A stretch of DNA of 33,170 nucleotides from Candidatus Woesearchaeota archaeon CG07_land_8_20_14_0_80_44_23 (GCA_002779235.1 PEXD01000077.1:1-33170), one strand, 5' to 3'. Shown: positions 22,420-30,786, numbered from the stretch's first letter. Numbers and translations are program-made. Notes: generated from the letters alone by a model not told the origin.

Positions 22420-23025
22420 ATGAAATCAGAAAAAAAGGAAAGCAATGGAAAGAAGGAATCCCACCTCAAGCTCAGGGAAAGCCAGAAAAGGAAGAGGCCG
22501 AGCTTCATAAGGCAGTGCGCCGGCAAGAGAAGAAGGGTAAGCCATGTATGGAGATACCCGACCGGCATACACTCAAAGCTCAGGCACCAGATGGCGGGGC
22601 ACATACCAATTGTCACAACTGGCTGGAGAACCCCAAAGGATGTAAGGGGAACGCACAACTCAGGGCTTGAAATGATAATGGTTGCCACTTTGAGCCAGCT
22701 TGAGAAAATCAAGAAGGAAACACAGGGCATAATCATCTCATCATCAACCGGCACAAAGAAGAGGCTGAGCATAATAGAAGAGGCAAAAAAGAGGGGAATC
22801 TCAGTCCTCAACCTCGACGCTGAAAAATACGCTGAGAAGGCAAGAAAGGAGCTCGAGGCAAGGGTTTCCAAGAACAAGAAAGCAGTTGAGGAAAGGAGAG
22901 AAAAGACAAAGAAGAGAGAAAAGCAGGAAGCCCCTAAAGAGGAGAAGAAGGAGGAAATCTCCCCTGAAGAGAAGAAAAAGGAAGAGATAAAGGAGATGGA
23001 AAAGGTCCTGACCTCAAAAGAGTAA
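22420..23025 (+). CDS. rpl32e: 50S ribosomal protein L32e (eL32) with long charged tail
   Basis: 201 residues. The eL32 core is at about 15-125 (KRPSFIRQCAGKRRRVSHVWRYPTGIHSKLRHQMAG, then GWRTPKDVRGTHNSGLEMIMV). The last 65 residues or so are nearly all Lys, Glu and Arg, longer than the tails of most archaeal L32e. No bacterial equivalent exists. It lies 30 nt after L6. Confidence 0.96.
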   Translation: MKSEKKESNGKKESHLKLRESQKRKRPSFIRQCAGKRRRVSHVWRYPTGIHSKLRHQMAGHIPIVTTGWRTPKDVRGTHNSGLEMIMVATLSQLEKIKKETQGIIISSSTGTKKRLSIIEEAKKRGISVLNLDAEKYAEKARKELEARVSKNKKAVEERREKTKKREKQEAPKEEKKEEISPEEKKKEEIKEMEKVLTSKE

Positions 23026-23049
23026 AACCGATTTTAAAACGTGGTCCAA

Positions 23050-23514
23050 ATGAATTTGAAAGTTCAAAAAAGAATCGCAGCAAACATCCTCAAATGCTCG
23101 CCTAAGAGGGTGCATTTTGACACTGAGCGCCTCGATGAGATAAAGGAGGCAATAACAAAGCAGGACCTCAGAGCGCTTATCTCGTCCGGAGCAATCGTAA
23201 AGAAAAGCAAGAGCGGCGTCTCCAGGGGAAGGGCAAGGAAAATTCTCATCCAAAAAAGGAAGGGAAGGCAGAGGAACGCCGGCTCCATAAAGGGGAAGAT
23301 TGGGGCAAGGCTGCCGCAGAAAAAATCCTGGATGAACAAGGTAAGACTGCAAAGGAAGTTCCTGAAGGAACTGAAGGAGAAGGGCATAATAGACAAGAAG
23401 GCATTCAGGACGCTCTACCTGAAATCAAAGGGCGGAATGTTCAGAAGCAAGAGGCACCTAAAACTCTACATAGACGAGCAGGGGCTGGCACTGAAGGAGA
23501 ATAATGCTCAATAA
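23050..23514 (+). CDS. rpl19e: 50S ribosomal protein L19e (eL19)
   Basis: 154 residues from the ATG at 23050 (MNLKVQKRIAANILKCSPKRVHFD, the family start; a GTG three codons earlier is less likely). It has GVSRGRARKILIQKRKGRQRNAGSIKGKIGARLPQKKSWMNKVR and the Lys-rich helix that crosses to the small subunit. It is found only in archaea and eukaryotes. Confidence 0.97.
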   Translation: MNLKVQKRIAANILKCSPKRVHFDTERLDEIKEAITKQDLRALISSGAIVKKSKSGVSRGRARKILIQKRKGRQRNAGSIKGKIGARLPQKKSWMNKVRLQRKFLKELKEKGIIDKKAFRTLYLKSKGGMFRSKRHLKLYIDEQGLALKENNAQ

Positions 23515-23531
23515 ATGATTGCGTGATTGAC

Positions 23532-24149
23532 ATGAAGAAGAATAGGATAAAAACTGTTGTATACAGAAGGAAAAGGGAAGGAAAAACAAACTATCCCAAA
23601 AGAATAAGGCTGCTCTCCTCAAGAAAGCCAAGGCTTGTTGTCAGGAAGAGCCTGAAGAACATGCACATCCAGCTCATCAGCTACACAGAAAAGGGCGATA
23701 AAGTCATTGCCTCAGCCGACTCAAGGGAGCTTATAAAATATGGATGGAACCTGAACAGGGGAAACCTTCCTGCAGCGTACCTGACTGGGCTCCTGATAGG
23801 GAAGAAGGCAAAGGGAAAAGCAGAGGAAGCCATCCTGGACATCGGGCTTCAGGAATCAATAGGCGGCTCAAAGCTGTATGCGGCTCTTAAGGGTGCAGTT
23901 GATGCGGGCATGAAGATTCCGCACTCAAACGACATATTTCCTGACGAGAAGAGGATACGGGGAGAAGACATAACCGCATATGCGCTAAAGCTCAAGAAGG
24001 AAGAGCCTGACAGGTTCAAGAGGTTCTTTGCTAACTATGAGAAGAATGCCCCCACGCTGAAAGTGGAAGATGTCTTTGAAAAAGTCAGGGAGAACATACT
24101 GGGAGACAAAGCCAAGGCAGGGGCAATAAAGAGGGCTGCCAAGAATTAA
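23532..24149 (+). CDS. rpl18: 50S ribosomal protein L18 (uL18)
   Basis: 205 residues from the ATG at 23532 (MKKNRIKTVVYRRKREGKTNYPKRIRLLSSRKPRLVVRKS), preferred over a GTG three codons upstream. The archaeal/eukaryotic form continues with SADSRELIKYGWNLNRGNLPAAYLTGLLIGKKA and KGAVDAGMKIPHSNDIFPDEKRIRGEDI. It binds 5S rRNA with L5 in the central protuberance. Confidence 0.97.
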   Translation: MKKNRIKTVVYRRKREGKTNYPKRIRLLSSRKPRLVVRKSLKNMHIQLISYTEKGDKVIASADSRELIKYGWNLNRGNLPAAYLTGLLIGKKAKGKAEEAILDIGLQESIGGSKLYAALKGAVDAGMKIPHSNDIFPDEKRIRGEDITAYALKLKKEEPDRFKRFFANYEKNAPTLKVEDVFEKVRENILGDKAKAGAIKRAAKN

Positions 24150-24176
24150 GCTATTAACGCTCAGGAGATAATGAAA

Positions 24177-25061
24177 ATGGCTGAAGAAGCAAAAAAATCC
24201 GGCAGAAGGAAGAGGGAGGGCGGCAAAGCCCAAAAAAAGGAGGAGCCCAAGGCAGAAGTTTTAGAAAACAAAACTTTGGAGAGCACTGAAGAGGCAGTCA
24301 TAGTTCCTATCAAAGAGGAGTCAACAGAGGTAAAATCTGGCTTTTACAAGGAGGCCTGGAATCCGAAGACAACGCTTGGAAAGAGGGTCAAGAGCGGCGA
24401 GATTACAGACATCGACTACATACTTGACAACGGCATGAAGATACTCGAGCCTGAGATAGTGGATGCGCTGCTTCCCAACATGCAGTCAGAGCTGCTCATG
24501 ATAGGGCAGGCAAAGGGCAAGTTTGGCGGCGGGCAGAGAAGGGTGTTCAAGCAGACCCAGAAGAAAACGCCTGAGGGAAACAAGCCCCATTTCGCAACAT
24601 TCGCAGTCATTGGAAATGGCGACGGATATGTCGGCGTCGGCTACGGAAAGGCAAAAGAGACAGTGCCTGCAAGAGAAAAAGCGCTGAGGAATGCAAAGCT
24701 CGCGATAATCAAGATAAGAAGGGGCTGCGGCTCCTGGGAATGCGGATGCGGAGGGCACCACAGCATTCCATTTGCAGTGGAGGGAAGGTGCGGCTCTGTC
24801 AGGATAAAGCTGATACCTGCTCCAAAGGGAAAGGGACTTTGCATAACAGGGGAGTGCCAGAAGATACTCAAGCTCGCGGGAATAAACGACATCTGGTCAA
24901 AATCACTGGGTCAGACAAGAAGCACGATAAACCTTGTAAAGGCCCTCATGGCTGCGCTCCAGAAAATGAATGATATGAAGACAGCCGGAAGCAGTTCAAA
25001 GGCGGGTTTTATCGAGGGAAAGGCAAAGGCAGCGCCGAATGATGCGCCCCTGGAAAAATAA
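24177..25061 (+). CDS. rps5: 30S ribosomal protein S5 (uS5) with extended termini
   Basis: 294 residues from the ATG at 24177; an ATG two codons earlier lies only 3 nt from the GGAG at 24164-24167, so the later start has better spacing. The core has FATFAVIGNGDGYVGVGYGKAKETVPAREKALRNAKL and SWECGCGGHHSIPFAVEGRCGSVRIKLIPAPKGKGL, typical of archaeal S5. The charged N-terminal extension (about 50 residues) and the C-terminal 30 residues exceed the usual family length (about 210-240). S5 guards decoding accuracy at the mRNA entry. Confidence 0.96.
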   Translation: MAEEAKKSGRRKREGGKAQKKEEPKAEVLENKTLESTEEAVIVPIKEESTEVKSGFYKEAWNPKTTLGKRVKSGEITDIDYILDNGMKILEPEIVDALLPNMQSELLMIGQAKGKFGGGQRRVFKQTQKKTPEGNKPHFATFAVIGNGDGYVGVGYGKAKETVPAREKALRNAKLAIIKIRRGCGSWECGCGGHHSIPFAVEGRCGSVRIKLIPAPKGKGLCITGECQKILKLAGINDIWSKSLGQTRSTINLVKALMAALQKMNDMKTAGSSSKAGFIEGKAKAAPNDAPLEK

Positions 25062-25076
25062 GGTGAAAAGGCAAAA

Positions 25077-25436
25077 ATGGCAAAAATTGCAGTTATAAAG
25101 ATTCGCGGGACAGTCAGCGCAAGGGGCGACGCAATAGACACTCTGAGAATGCTGAACCTGAAAAGGAAAAACGTCATGGTTCTGCTTGAAAAGAATGATG
25201 AAGCGCTGGGCATGCTCGCTATGGTGAAGGACTATGTCGCATACGGCGACATAGACGAGTCCTTTGAAAAGATGCTCAAGGAGAAAAGACCCATTGAATA
25301 TGAGAAGGGGTTCTTCAGGCTGCACCCCCCTAAGGGCGGCTTTGAGAGCAAGGGCATAAAGAAGCCATACAGCATAGGCGGGGCCCTCGGCTACAGGAAA
25401 TCCGAGATTGCTGCGCTCATAAAAAAAATGATGTAA
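25077..25436 (+). CDS. rpl30: 50S ribosomal protein L30 (uL30)
   Basis: 119 residues. It begins IAVIKIRGTVSARGDAIDTLRMLNLKRKNVMVLL, the L30 fold, and keeps the archaeal extension FFRLHPPKGGFESKGIKKPYSIGGALGYR. Archaeal L30 is usually about 150 residues, so this is a shortened version lacking part of the middle. GGTGA (25063-25067) precedes the ATG. Confidence 0.95.
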   Translation: MAKIAVIKIRGTVSARGDAIDTLRMLNLKRKNVMVLLEKNDEALGMLAMVKDYVAYGDIDESFEKMLKEKRPIEYEKGFFRLHPPKGGFESKGIKKPYSIGGALGYRKSEIAALIKKMM

Positions 25437-25449
25437 TGGTGAACTCATA

Positions 25450-26013
25450 ATGACGACAAACAGGAGAAAGAAGAACTCGAGGATGCGCGGCTCCGGCTCG
25501 CAGGGCTGGGGATCCAAAAAGAGCCACAGGGGCTCTGGAAGAAAAGGGGGGGCAGGGTATTCTGGAACAGGAAAAAGAGCTGACCAGATGAAGCCCTCAA
25601 TCTGGAAGGACCTCGACTTCTTCGGAAAGCATGGCTTTTTCCCGCATGGCTCGCCAAAAACTCTTCCTCCAGTGAACATCAAATATATAGAGGAGCGCCT
25701 TGAGCAGCTTGTTGCTGATAAGAAGGCGGAGAAAATAGGCGACAAGTACAACATAAATCTCACAAAGCTCGGGTTCGGAAAGCTCCTTTCGCAGGGAAAT
25801 CCCACCCACAAGCTTGTTATAACATGCACACAGGCAAGCGGGGATGCCTCAGAAAAGATAAAGAGGGCAGGCGGGGAGATACTAATGCCCGGCGCATCAC
25901 TTGCAAAGATGCTGAAGGCAGGACAGCAGCATCCACAGCAGAAGAAGGAAAAAAAGGAAGAGGGGGCAGAGCAGGAAGAACCTGAAAAAGAATCTGAGGA
26001 TTCTGAAGAATAG
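25450..26013 (+). CDS. rpl15: 50S ribosomal protein L15 (uL15, L27Ae type)
   Basis: 187 residues. The glycine-rich N-terminus RMRGSGSQGWGSKKSHRGSGRKGGAG is characteristic and threads into 23S rRNA; the globular part has KLLSQGN-like GFGKLLSQGNPTHKLVI. A Lys/Glu-rich tail of about 30 residues closes the protein. GGTGA (25438-25442) lies 7 nt before the ATG. The secY gene follows after 28 nt. Confidence 0.96.
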   Translation: MTTNRRKKNSRMRGSGSQGWGSKKSHRGSGRKGGAGYSGTGKRADQMKPSIWKDLDFFGKHGFFPHGSPKTLPPVNIKYIEERLEQLVADKKAEKIGDKYNINLTKLGFGKLLSQGNPTHKLVITCTQASGDASEKIKRAGGEILMPGASLAKMLKAGQQHPQQKKEKKEEGAEQEEPEKESEDSEE

Positions 26014-26041
26014 AAGGGCAATAAAAAGATTTTGAGCAAAA

Positions 26042-27430
26042 ATGGCTGAAAAAAAACTGCCGGCAATATTCAGTTACTTTCCAGAAGTAAGCGTACCGAC
26101 GCAAAAGGTAGTGCCGTTCAAGGAAAAACTCAAGTGGACCCTCATAATTCTTGTGGCATTTTTTGTTCTCGGGCTGATACCGCTTTTCGGGCTCGGGCAG
26201 AATGCCCTCCAGCAGTTTGAATACCTTTCAATAATACTCGGGGCGGAATTCGGCTCCATGATAAGCCTTGGAATAGGGCCAATCATCACTGCATCAATAA
26301 TCCTGCAGCTTGTGGTGGGGGCAGGGCTCCTGAAAATTGACATAAACACGCCTGACGGAAGGAAATACTATGAGGGACTGCAGAAAATTCTATCACTGGC
26401 GTTCATAATACTTGAGGCAATGCTTTATGTGTATACTGGAGGGCTTGCGCCCAACGCAGGCATTCCAAATTTCGGCATCATGAGGCTGGTGCTGGTTTTC
26501 CAGCTGTTCCTCGGCGGGCTTCTGATAATGTTCATGGACGAGGTCACAACAAAATGGGGCTTCGGCTCAGGAATATCGCTGTTCATCGCAGCAGGCGTCT
26601 CAAAGAGCTTATTCATTTCAGCTTTATCCCCGATGAAAAGCCCGGCAAACCCGAGCGTCTTTATAGGAAGAATCCCAATGTTATTCAAGAGCCTCATAGA
26701 AGGGGACGTGCAGACCGCAGTGCTGATGTTCCTTGCGGTCTTCTTCACAGTTGCTATTTTCGTGCTTGCTGTCTATGTCCAGGCCATGAAAGTTGAGATT
26801 CCCCTCTCATTCGGAAGGGTAAGGGGGTATGGAATAAGATGGCCCCTGAATTTCATATACACAAGCAACATCCCTGTGATACTTGTGGCAGCGCTTATGG
26901 CGAATGTCCAGCTTTTTGCGCGACTATTCCAGAACTGGGGAAGGCCCATCCTGGGCACTTTTGTCGGGAACACTCCATCCACGGGAATTGTGGCATGGAT
27001 GAATGCGCCCAACATCGTTCAAAAGCTGGTTACAGGAAGCATGACAGGGCTTGACTGGGCTCACGCGCTGGTGTATATGCTCTTCATGATTGTGGGCGCA
27101 GTGATATTCTCAATATTCTGGGTGCAGACATCAGGCATGGACTCGCACAGCCAGGCAAAGCAGATAATGGCGTCCGGGCTTCAGGTGCCCGGATTCAGGA
27201 GGGATGAGCGCGTGCTTGAGAGAATACTCGACAGGTACATCTTCCCGCTGACAATAATGGGCGCAATAGCAGTGGGTTTCCTTGCCGCGCTTGCAGATGT
27301 CTCGGGAGCGCTTTCAAGAGGAACTGGAATACTCCTTGCAGTGATGATTATCTACCAGTTCTACGAGAAGATTGCAAAGGAGCATGCAATGGATATGAAT
27401 CCGCTTATAAAAAAATTCATAAAGACATGA
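26042..27430 (+). CDS. secY: Preprotein translocase subunit SecY
   Basis: 462 residues with ten predicted membrane segments. Visible features: the N-terminal amphipathic FSYFPEVSVPTQKVVPFKEK, the plug/TM2b region GIGPIITASIILQLVVGAGLLKID, the cytoplasmic loop VKVEIP-like AMKVEIPLSFGRVRG, and the C5 loop GLQVPGFRRDERVLERILDRYI with ribosome-contact basic residues. SecY is the channel of the SecYEG translocon. Its place at the end of the spc cluster is conserved. In many archaea adk follows, but here the next gene is the DUF106 insertase. Confidence 0.97.
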   Translation: MAEKKLPAIFSYFPEVSVPTQKVVPFKEKLKWTLIILVAFFVLGLIPLFGLGQNALQQFEYLSIILGAEFGSMISLGIGPIITASIILQLVVGAGLLKIDINTPDGRKYYEGLQKILSLAFIILEAMLYVYTGGLAPNAGIPNFGIMRLVLVFQLFLGGLLIMFMDEVTTKWGFGSGISLFIAAGVSKSLFISALSPMKSPANPSVFIGRIPMLFKSLIEGDVQTAVLMFLAVFFTVAIFVLAVYVQAMKVEIPLSFGRVRGYGIRWPLNFIYTSNIPVILVAALMANVQLFARLFQNWGRPILGTFVGNTPSTGIVAWMNAPNIVQKLVTGSMTGLDWAHALVYMLFMIVGAVIFSIFWVQTSGMDSHSQAKQIMASGLQVPGFRRDERVLERILDRYIFPLTIMGAIAVGFLAALADVSGALSRGTGILLAVMIIYQFYEKIAKEHAMDMNPLIKKFIKT

Positions 27431-27472
27431 TTTTCAGAGATTAAACAGGCAAAAAAATTGTGAGGTATGCAA

Positions 27473-28213
27473 ATGAGCTCAATATTTGACCCGGTATTTG
27501 TCCCCCTGATAAGAATAAGCCCTCTTCTTGCAGTCGTAGTGCTCTCTCTCTTAATAACATTCATCATGACCATCATCTACAAGTACATGACCAACCAGAA
27601 AAGAATGAAGGAGATGAAGGACAAGCTAAACGGCTTTCAGAAGGAGATAAAGGCGGCAGGCAAGGACCAGAAGAGGATGATGGAAATCAACAAGGAAATG
27701 ATGATGATAAATGCAGAATATATGAAGCACTCCCTCAAGCCGATGATAGTCAGCTGGATACCTGTGCTGCTGATATTTGCATGGATGTCTGCAAACCTCG
27801 CATACTACCCAATACATCCCGGGGAAGCATTCAATGCCACGCTGAAATTCGCCCCTGGCGTCTCCGGAAACGTCACAATAAGCTCATTTCCCCAGCTCAG
27901 CATAGAGGGCAGCACAACAAAGCCAGTGGAGAACAGCATTGCCTACTGGGCCCTGAGCGGGAACGAGGGGAGCTACACCCTGAGCTTCTCATTCCAGAAC
28001 AGGAGCTATGAGAAGAAAGTGAAGATATCAAGCGGCACGGGCTATGAGAATCCCGTGACAAAGCTGGCGGGGAACATCACCTCAATAGAGATTAGCAACA
28101 GGGCGATGAAGGTTGTGAAAATAGGCAATTTCAGCATGGGATGGTTCTGGTCATACTTCATCCTCGCGCTGCTGTTCAACACCATACTCAGAAAGATAAT
28201 GAGGGTATACTGA
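27473..28213 (+). CDS. DUF106/EMC3-type membrane insertase (Oxa1 superfamily) with an ectodomain
   Basis: 246 residues from the ATG at 27473; GAGGT (27462-27466) has 6-nt spacing to it, whereas the ATG at 27467 touches the site. TM1 is at about 15-37, a cytoplasmic Lys/Met-rich coiled coil at 45-85, TM2 at 87-107 and TM3 at 220-242. This is the archaeal DUF106 arrangement related to EMC3, TMCO1 and YidC. About 110 residues of beta-rich sequence with NxS/T sites separate TM2 and TM3 on the outer face, longer than a bare three-TM insertase needs. Its position after secY supports a role in membrane protein insertion. Confidence 0.88.
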   Translation: MSSIFDPVFVPLIRISPLLAVVVLSLLITFIMTIIYKYMTNQKRMKEMKDKLNGFQKEIKAAGKDQKRMMEINKEMMMINAEYMKHSLKPMIVSWIPVLLIFAWMSANLAYYPIHPGEAFNATLKFAPGVSGNVTISSFPQLSIEGSTTKPVENSIAYWALSGNEGSYTLSFSFQNRSYEKKVKISSGTGYENPVTKLAGNITSIEISNRAMKVVKIGNFSMGWFWSYFILALLFNTILRKIMRVY

Positions 28214-28234
28214 ATTTAACATTCATCCGCAATC

Positions 28235-28271
28235 TTTTTAAAGTGGAGATAAAAAAACAGGGTATAAGGAG
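28235..28271 (+). promoter_or_regulatory. Internal promoter and Shine-Dalgarno site of L34e
   Basis: TTTTTAAA (28235-28242) is 36-43 nt before the L34e ATG and GGAG (28268-28271) is 6 nt before it. This predicts a short leader and possible separate transcription of L34e and L14e from the rest of the operon. Confidence 0.45.
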
Positions 28272-28277
28272 TTCAAA

Positions 28278-28547
28278 ATGACAGAGCCAAGATTCAGAGC
28301 AAGGACGTTCCGAAGGGTTTTTGTAAAGACGCCCGGCGGAAGGAATGTTATTCACTATGAGAAAAGGAAAAAAAGTGCAGGCAAATGCGCGATATGCGGA
28401 AAACCATTGAACAGGGCAAAAATGCTTCCCTCAACAAAGAAGAAACTTTCAAAGAGCGAAAAGAGGCCGGAGAGGCCGTATCCAAACCTCTGCCCATCAT
28501 GCATGAGAGAGGAAATAAAGAGAAAGGCAAGGGCGCAGAGCCAGTAA
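28278..28547 (+). CDS. rpl34e: 50S ribosomal protein L34e (eL34)
   Basis: 89 residues. Zinc-binding pairs CAIC and CPSC flank a basic stretch (KPLNRAKMLPSTKKKLSKSEKRPERPYP). The N-terminus RFRARTFRRVFVKTPGGRNVIHYEKRK is the eL34 signature. It is specific to archaea and eukaryotes. In many archaea cmk lies between L34e and L14e; here there is only a 147-nt gap with a folded element. Confidence 0.96.
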   Translation: MTEPRFRARTFRRVFVKTPGGRNVIHYEKRKKSAGKCAICGKPLNRAKMLPSTKKKLSKSEKRPERPYPNLCPSCMREEIKRKARAQSQ

Positions 28548-28578
28548 ATATTTCATGATTTCACGCTAAATAATTCAG

Positions 28579-28662
28579 GAAATATCTCTTCCAATCAAAA
28601 GGGAAAGGCTCCTGGCGACAGGTTCCTTGATGAGATTGGAGCGAGGTTGGAAGGGCTATTTC
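28579..28662 (+). ncRNA. Folded element between L34e and L14e (leader or small RNA)
   Basis: The arm 28579-28596 pairs with 28645-28662 over 18 positions with one mismatch and two G-U pairs. Inside, AAGG-CT-CCTG (28605-28614) pairs with CAGG-TT-CCTT (28619-28628) around a GCGA (GNRA-type) loop. CCAATC (28591-28596) can instead pair with GATTGG (28634-28639), which would break the upper part of the long stem, so two folds compete. It ends 22 nt before GGTGG of the L14e ribosome binding site. I do not recognise a known RNA family. Confidence 0.5.
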
Positions 28663-28694
28663 TGAGGATAACAATTTGTTTGAAGGTGGAAAAA

Positions 28695-29081
28695 ATGATT
28701 GAAATAGGACAGGTTTGCATAAAGATAGCAGGAAGGGACGCAGGAAAGCTCTGCGCAGTGATTGACACAATAGATGACAGGTATGTTGTAATCGAGGGCG
28801 CGACAAGAAGGAAGAAGTGCAATGTAAGGCACCTTGAGCCAATGATAAAAAAGCTTGAGATAAAGAAGAACGCCAGCCATGATGAAGTAATTGCAGAGAT
28901 GAAAAAAGCCGGCTATGAGATAAAAGAGCCAGAGCACAAGAAGGAGAAGAAGGAAAAGAAGGAGAAGCCGCAGAAGGCAAAGCATGTGCAAAGGGCAAAG
29001 ACAGAAAAAAAGGCAGAGAAGAAGAAAGAGCAGAAGAAGGCGGCTCCAAAGAAAGAGAAGAAGGAAGAAAAAAAGGAATAA
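28695..29081 (+). CDS. rpl14e: 50S ribosomal protein L14e (eL14) with KE-rich tail
   Basis: 128 residues from the ATG at 28695, chosen because GGTGG (28685-28689) is 5 nt upstream and the protein then begins IEIGQVCIKIAGRDAGKLCAVIDTIDDRYVVIEG, the family start. RRKKCNVRHLEPM is the conserved KOW-domain end. The core is about 75 residues; the remainder is an alternating Lys/Glu tail. It is the last gene of the ribosomal superoperon, and a T7 run (29085-29091) follows. Confidence 0.94.
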   Translation: MIEIGQVCIKIAGRDAGKLCAVIDTIDDRYVVIEGATRRKKCNVRHLEPMIKKLEIKKNASHDEVIAEMKKAGYEIKEPEHKKEKKEKKEKPQKAKHVQRAKTEKKAEKKKEQKKAAPKKEKKEEKKE

Positions 29082-29135
29082 ATCTTTTTTTATTTATTCT
29101 TATTTTTACTTCTAATAAAAATTTAATAAGGAGAA
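29082..29135. terminator. T-rich convergent terminator region
   Basis: T7 at 29085-29091 and further T-rich blocks to 29110 follow L14e; the minus strand of 29115-29130 is likewise T-rich (ATTAAATTTTTATTAG) after pheT. The short convergent gap can terminate transcripts from both sides. No strong stem is visible. Confidence 0.55.
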
Positions 29136-30779
29136 TCAGCCCTGCTTCTGGGCGATTGCCCTTATTGCGTCAATGTCCAGCTCCATGCAGCAGACCGGCG
29201 TCTCGAGCTGCCAGTTTGAGAGCACTGCGGGGCTGAGCTCGCCAATGTATCCTGCTTTCTTGCCATTTATGAGAACAGATGCAGCCCTGCCTGGGATGAA
29301 AGAGGGATGGTCTGACTCCGCCATGGAATACTTTACCCTCAGCGCTGACATTATTACATCCAGAACCTGCTTTATCTTTGTAAAGTCAGATGCCTTATCG
29401 GCAATTGCAACAGCAATGGATTTCCTCTCAAGAATCTTGGTTTCTTCTCCTGCATCTGGAAGGAATATTGTTCCAATCTCAAATATCCTGTGGGGGAACT
29501 CCCTTGTCTTGTTCTCTGCGAGTATCTTTATCTGCAACGGGAGAAGCCATGGCCTTAGGATATAATATTCCGAGGAAACTGAATTTGCAATCTCCACATA
29601 GGAAATCTTATGGTTCATCTTTGTCTTGATGTCGCTGTAGCTGGCAAGGTGGAATGTGCTGGTCTCAAGGAAGCCGAGCCCCGCCATTATCTCCGAAACG
29701 TGCCTGTAGAAGACCTCGCTCTTGCTCTCCTCGCCGATTGTTGAGATTGTCGGAAGAACCGGCTCGAAGTTTTCGTAGCCGTATGCAATTGCAATATCCT
29801 CTACAACATCAATAGGGTGTATCATGTCAACCCTGTATGCAGGTATTATCGCGTTCTTTCCGTTGTAGCCAAGCCCCATCTTTGCAAGAAGCCGCTTTAA
29901 TGCAGATTTCTTGAGCGAAAGCCCCAGGAGACTGTTGACATAATTCAGCTTTACAGGAATTTTTGAGGGGGCAAGGTTTGGAGTAAGCTGATTTCCTGTC
30001 CTGACAGAATATATTTTCCCGCCCATGTCAGCAAGGGTTGTCACGATAATTGTAAGCGCCTGTCCGACTGCAAGCTCATCTGTGCCTGTAACATCCACAA
30101 ATATGTTTCTCGTTTTTTCTGTGACTGCAGTGAGCTCGCCGTTTATCACCGGAGGAAAGCTCATCACATTTTCATCTGCATCAACCAGCAGGGGATAGTT
30201 CTTTGCCTCCTCAAGTATCCAGGCATACTGCTGCCCTTTCTGGCTCTTCTTCAGAATCTGCTCAAGAGTCAGCCTTCTCCTGTCGCCGAGGGGAACAAAT
30301 GAGCATGAATCAGGCGGGACTGCCTTGTATAAGAGGGGAAACTTCATCTTGTCAAAGTCATGCACGCCTATGGCAACCCTTTTTCTTTTTCTTCCGTGGG
30401 TCTGGTGGAGCTTCTCCTGAACCTGCATAAGGCTCTTTATCGCCTCATCTTTCAGATTAACATTTTTCACTAAGCCGCACTTGATGAATGGCCTTACCTT
30501 TTTCACCGACGGGTCTATCTTTACCTTGAGCCCGCTTTTTTTTATGGAATAAGATGGGGGGTTTCTTCTGATTCCCATGAAGCATGAAAGCCCTCTTGCA
30601 AATCCCTCGACAGAGAGCATGTCAGGCCTGTTCGGGAAGAGCTCAATCACAAGCTCATCCTTGGTTTCTCCCTCAAGCGCTGTTCCCATCATTGATATTC
30701 TGTCGAGAAGAACGCTCTCCGGAATTTTCTTCCCGAGAAGCTTGAAAAGGTATTTTTTTTTGATGTTTATTGTAGGCAT
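29136..30779 (-). CDS. pheT: Phenylalanyl-tRNA synthetase beta subunit
   Basis: 547 residues, archaeal/eukaryotic type without the long bacterial N-terminal module. Visible: INIKKKYLFKLLGKKIPE, VIELFPNRPDMLSVEGFARGLSCFMG, the B3/B4-type editing region at about 90-250 (VAIGVHDFDKM, PLLVDADENVMSFPPVINGE), the B5 segment PAYRVDMIHPIDVVEDIAIAYGYENFEP and the catalytic-like core to the end. It forms an alpha2-beta2 enzyme with PheS and removes mischarged Tyr. It follows pheS by 7 nt, with GAGG on the minus strand before the ATG. Confidence 0.97.
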   Translation of the reverse strand: MPTINIKKKYLFKLLGKKIPESVLLDRISMMGTALEGETKDELVIELFPNRPDMLSVEGFARGLSCFMGIRRNPPSYSIKKSGLKVKIDPSVKKVRPFIKCGLVKNVNLKDEAIKSLMQVQEKLHQTHGRKRKRVAIGVHDFDKMKFPLLYKAVPPDSCSFVPLGDRRRLTLEQILKKSQKGQQYAWILEEAKNYPLLVDADENVMSFPPVINGELTAVTEKTRNIFVDVTGTDELAVGQALTIIVTTLADMGGKIYSVRTGNQLTPNLAPSKIPVKLNYVNSLLGLSLKKSALKRLLAKMGLGYNGKNAIIPAYRVDMIHPIDVVEDIAIAYGYENFEPVLPTISTIGEESKSEVFYRHVSEIMAGLGFLETSTFHLASYSDIKTKMNHKISYVEIANSVSSEYYILRPWLLPLQIKILAENKTREFPHRIFEIGTIFLPDAGEETKILERKSIAVAIADKASDFTKIKQVLDVIMSALRVKYSMAESDHPSFIPGRAASVLINGKKAGYIGELSPAVLSNWQLETPVCCMELDIDAIRAIAQKQG

Positions 30780-30786
30780 TTTGTCC

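Noticed and set aside
24996..26066. 356-codon open frame on the minus strand
   Set aside because: It lies opposite L30 and L15, which are unmistakable; the translation is low-complexity Ser/Phe/Pro.
28579..28675. Possible H/ACA guide RNA (long hairpin followed by ACA)
   Set aside because: ACA lies too far from the stem base and no clear pseudouridylation pocket or K-turn is visible.
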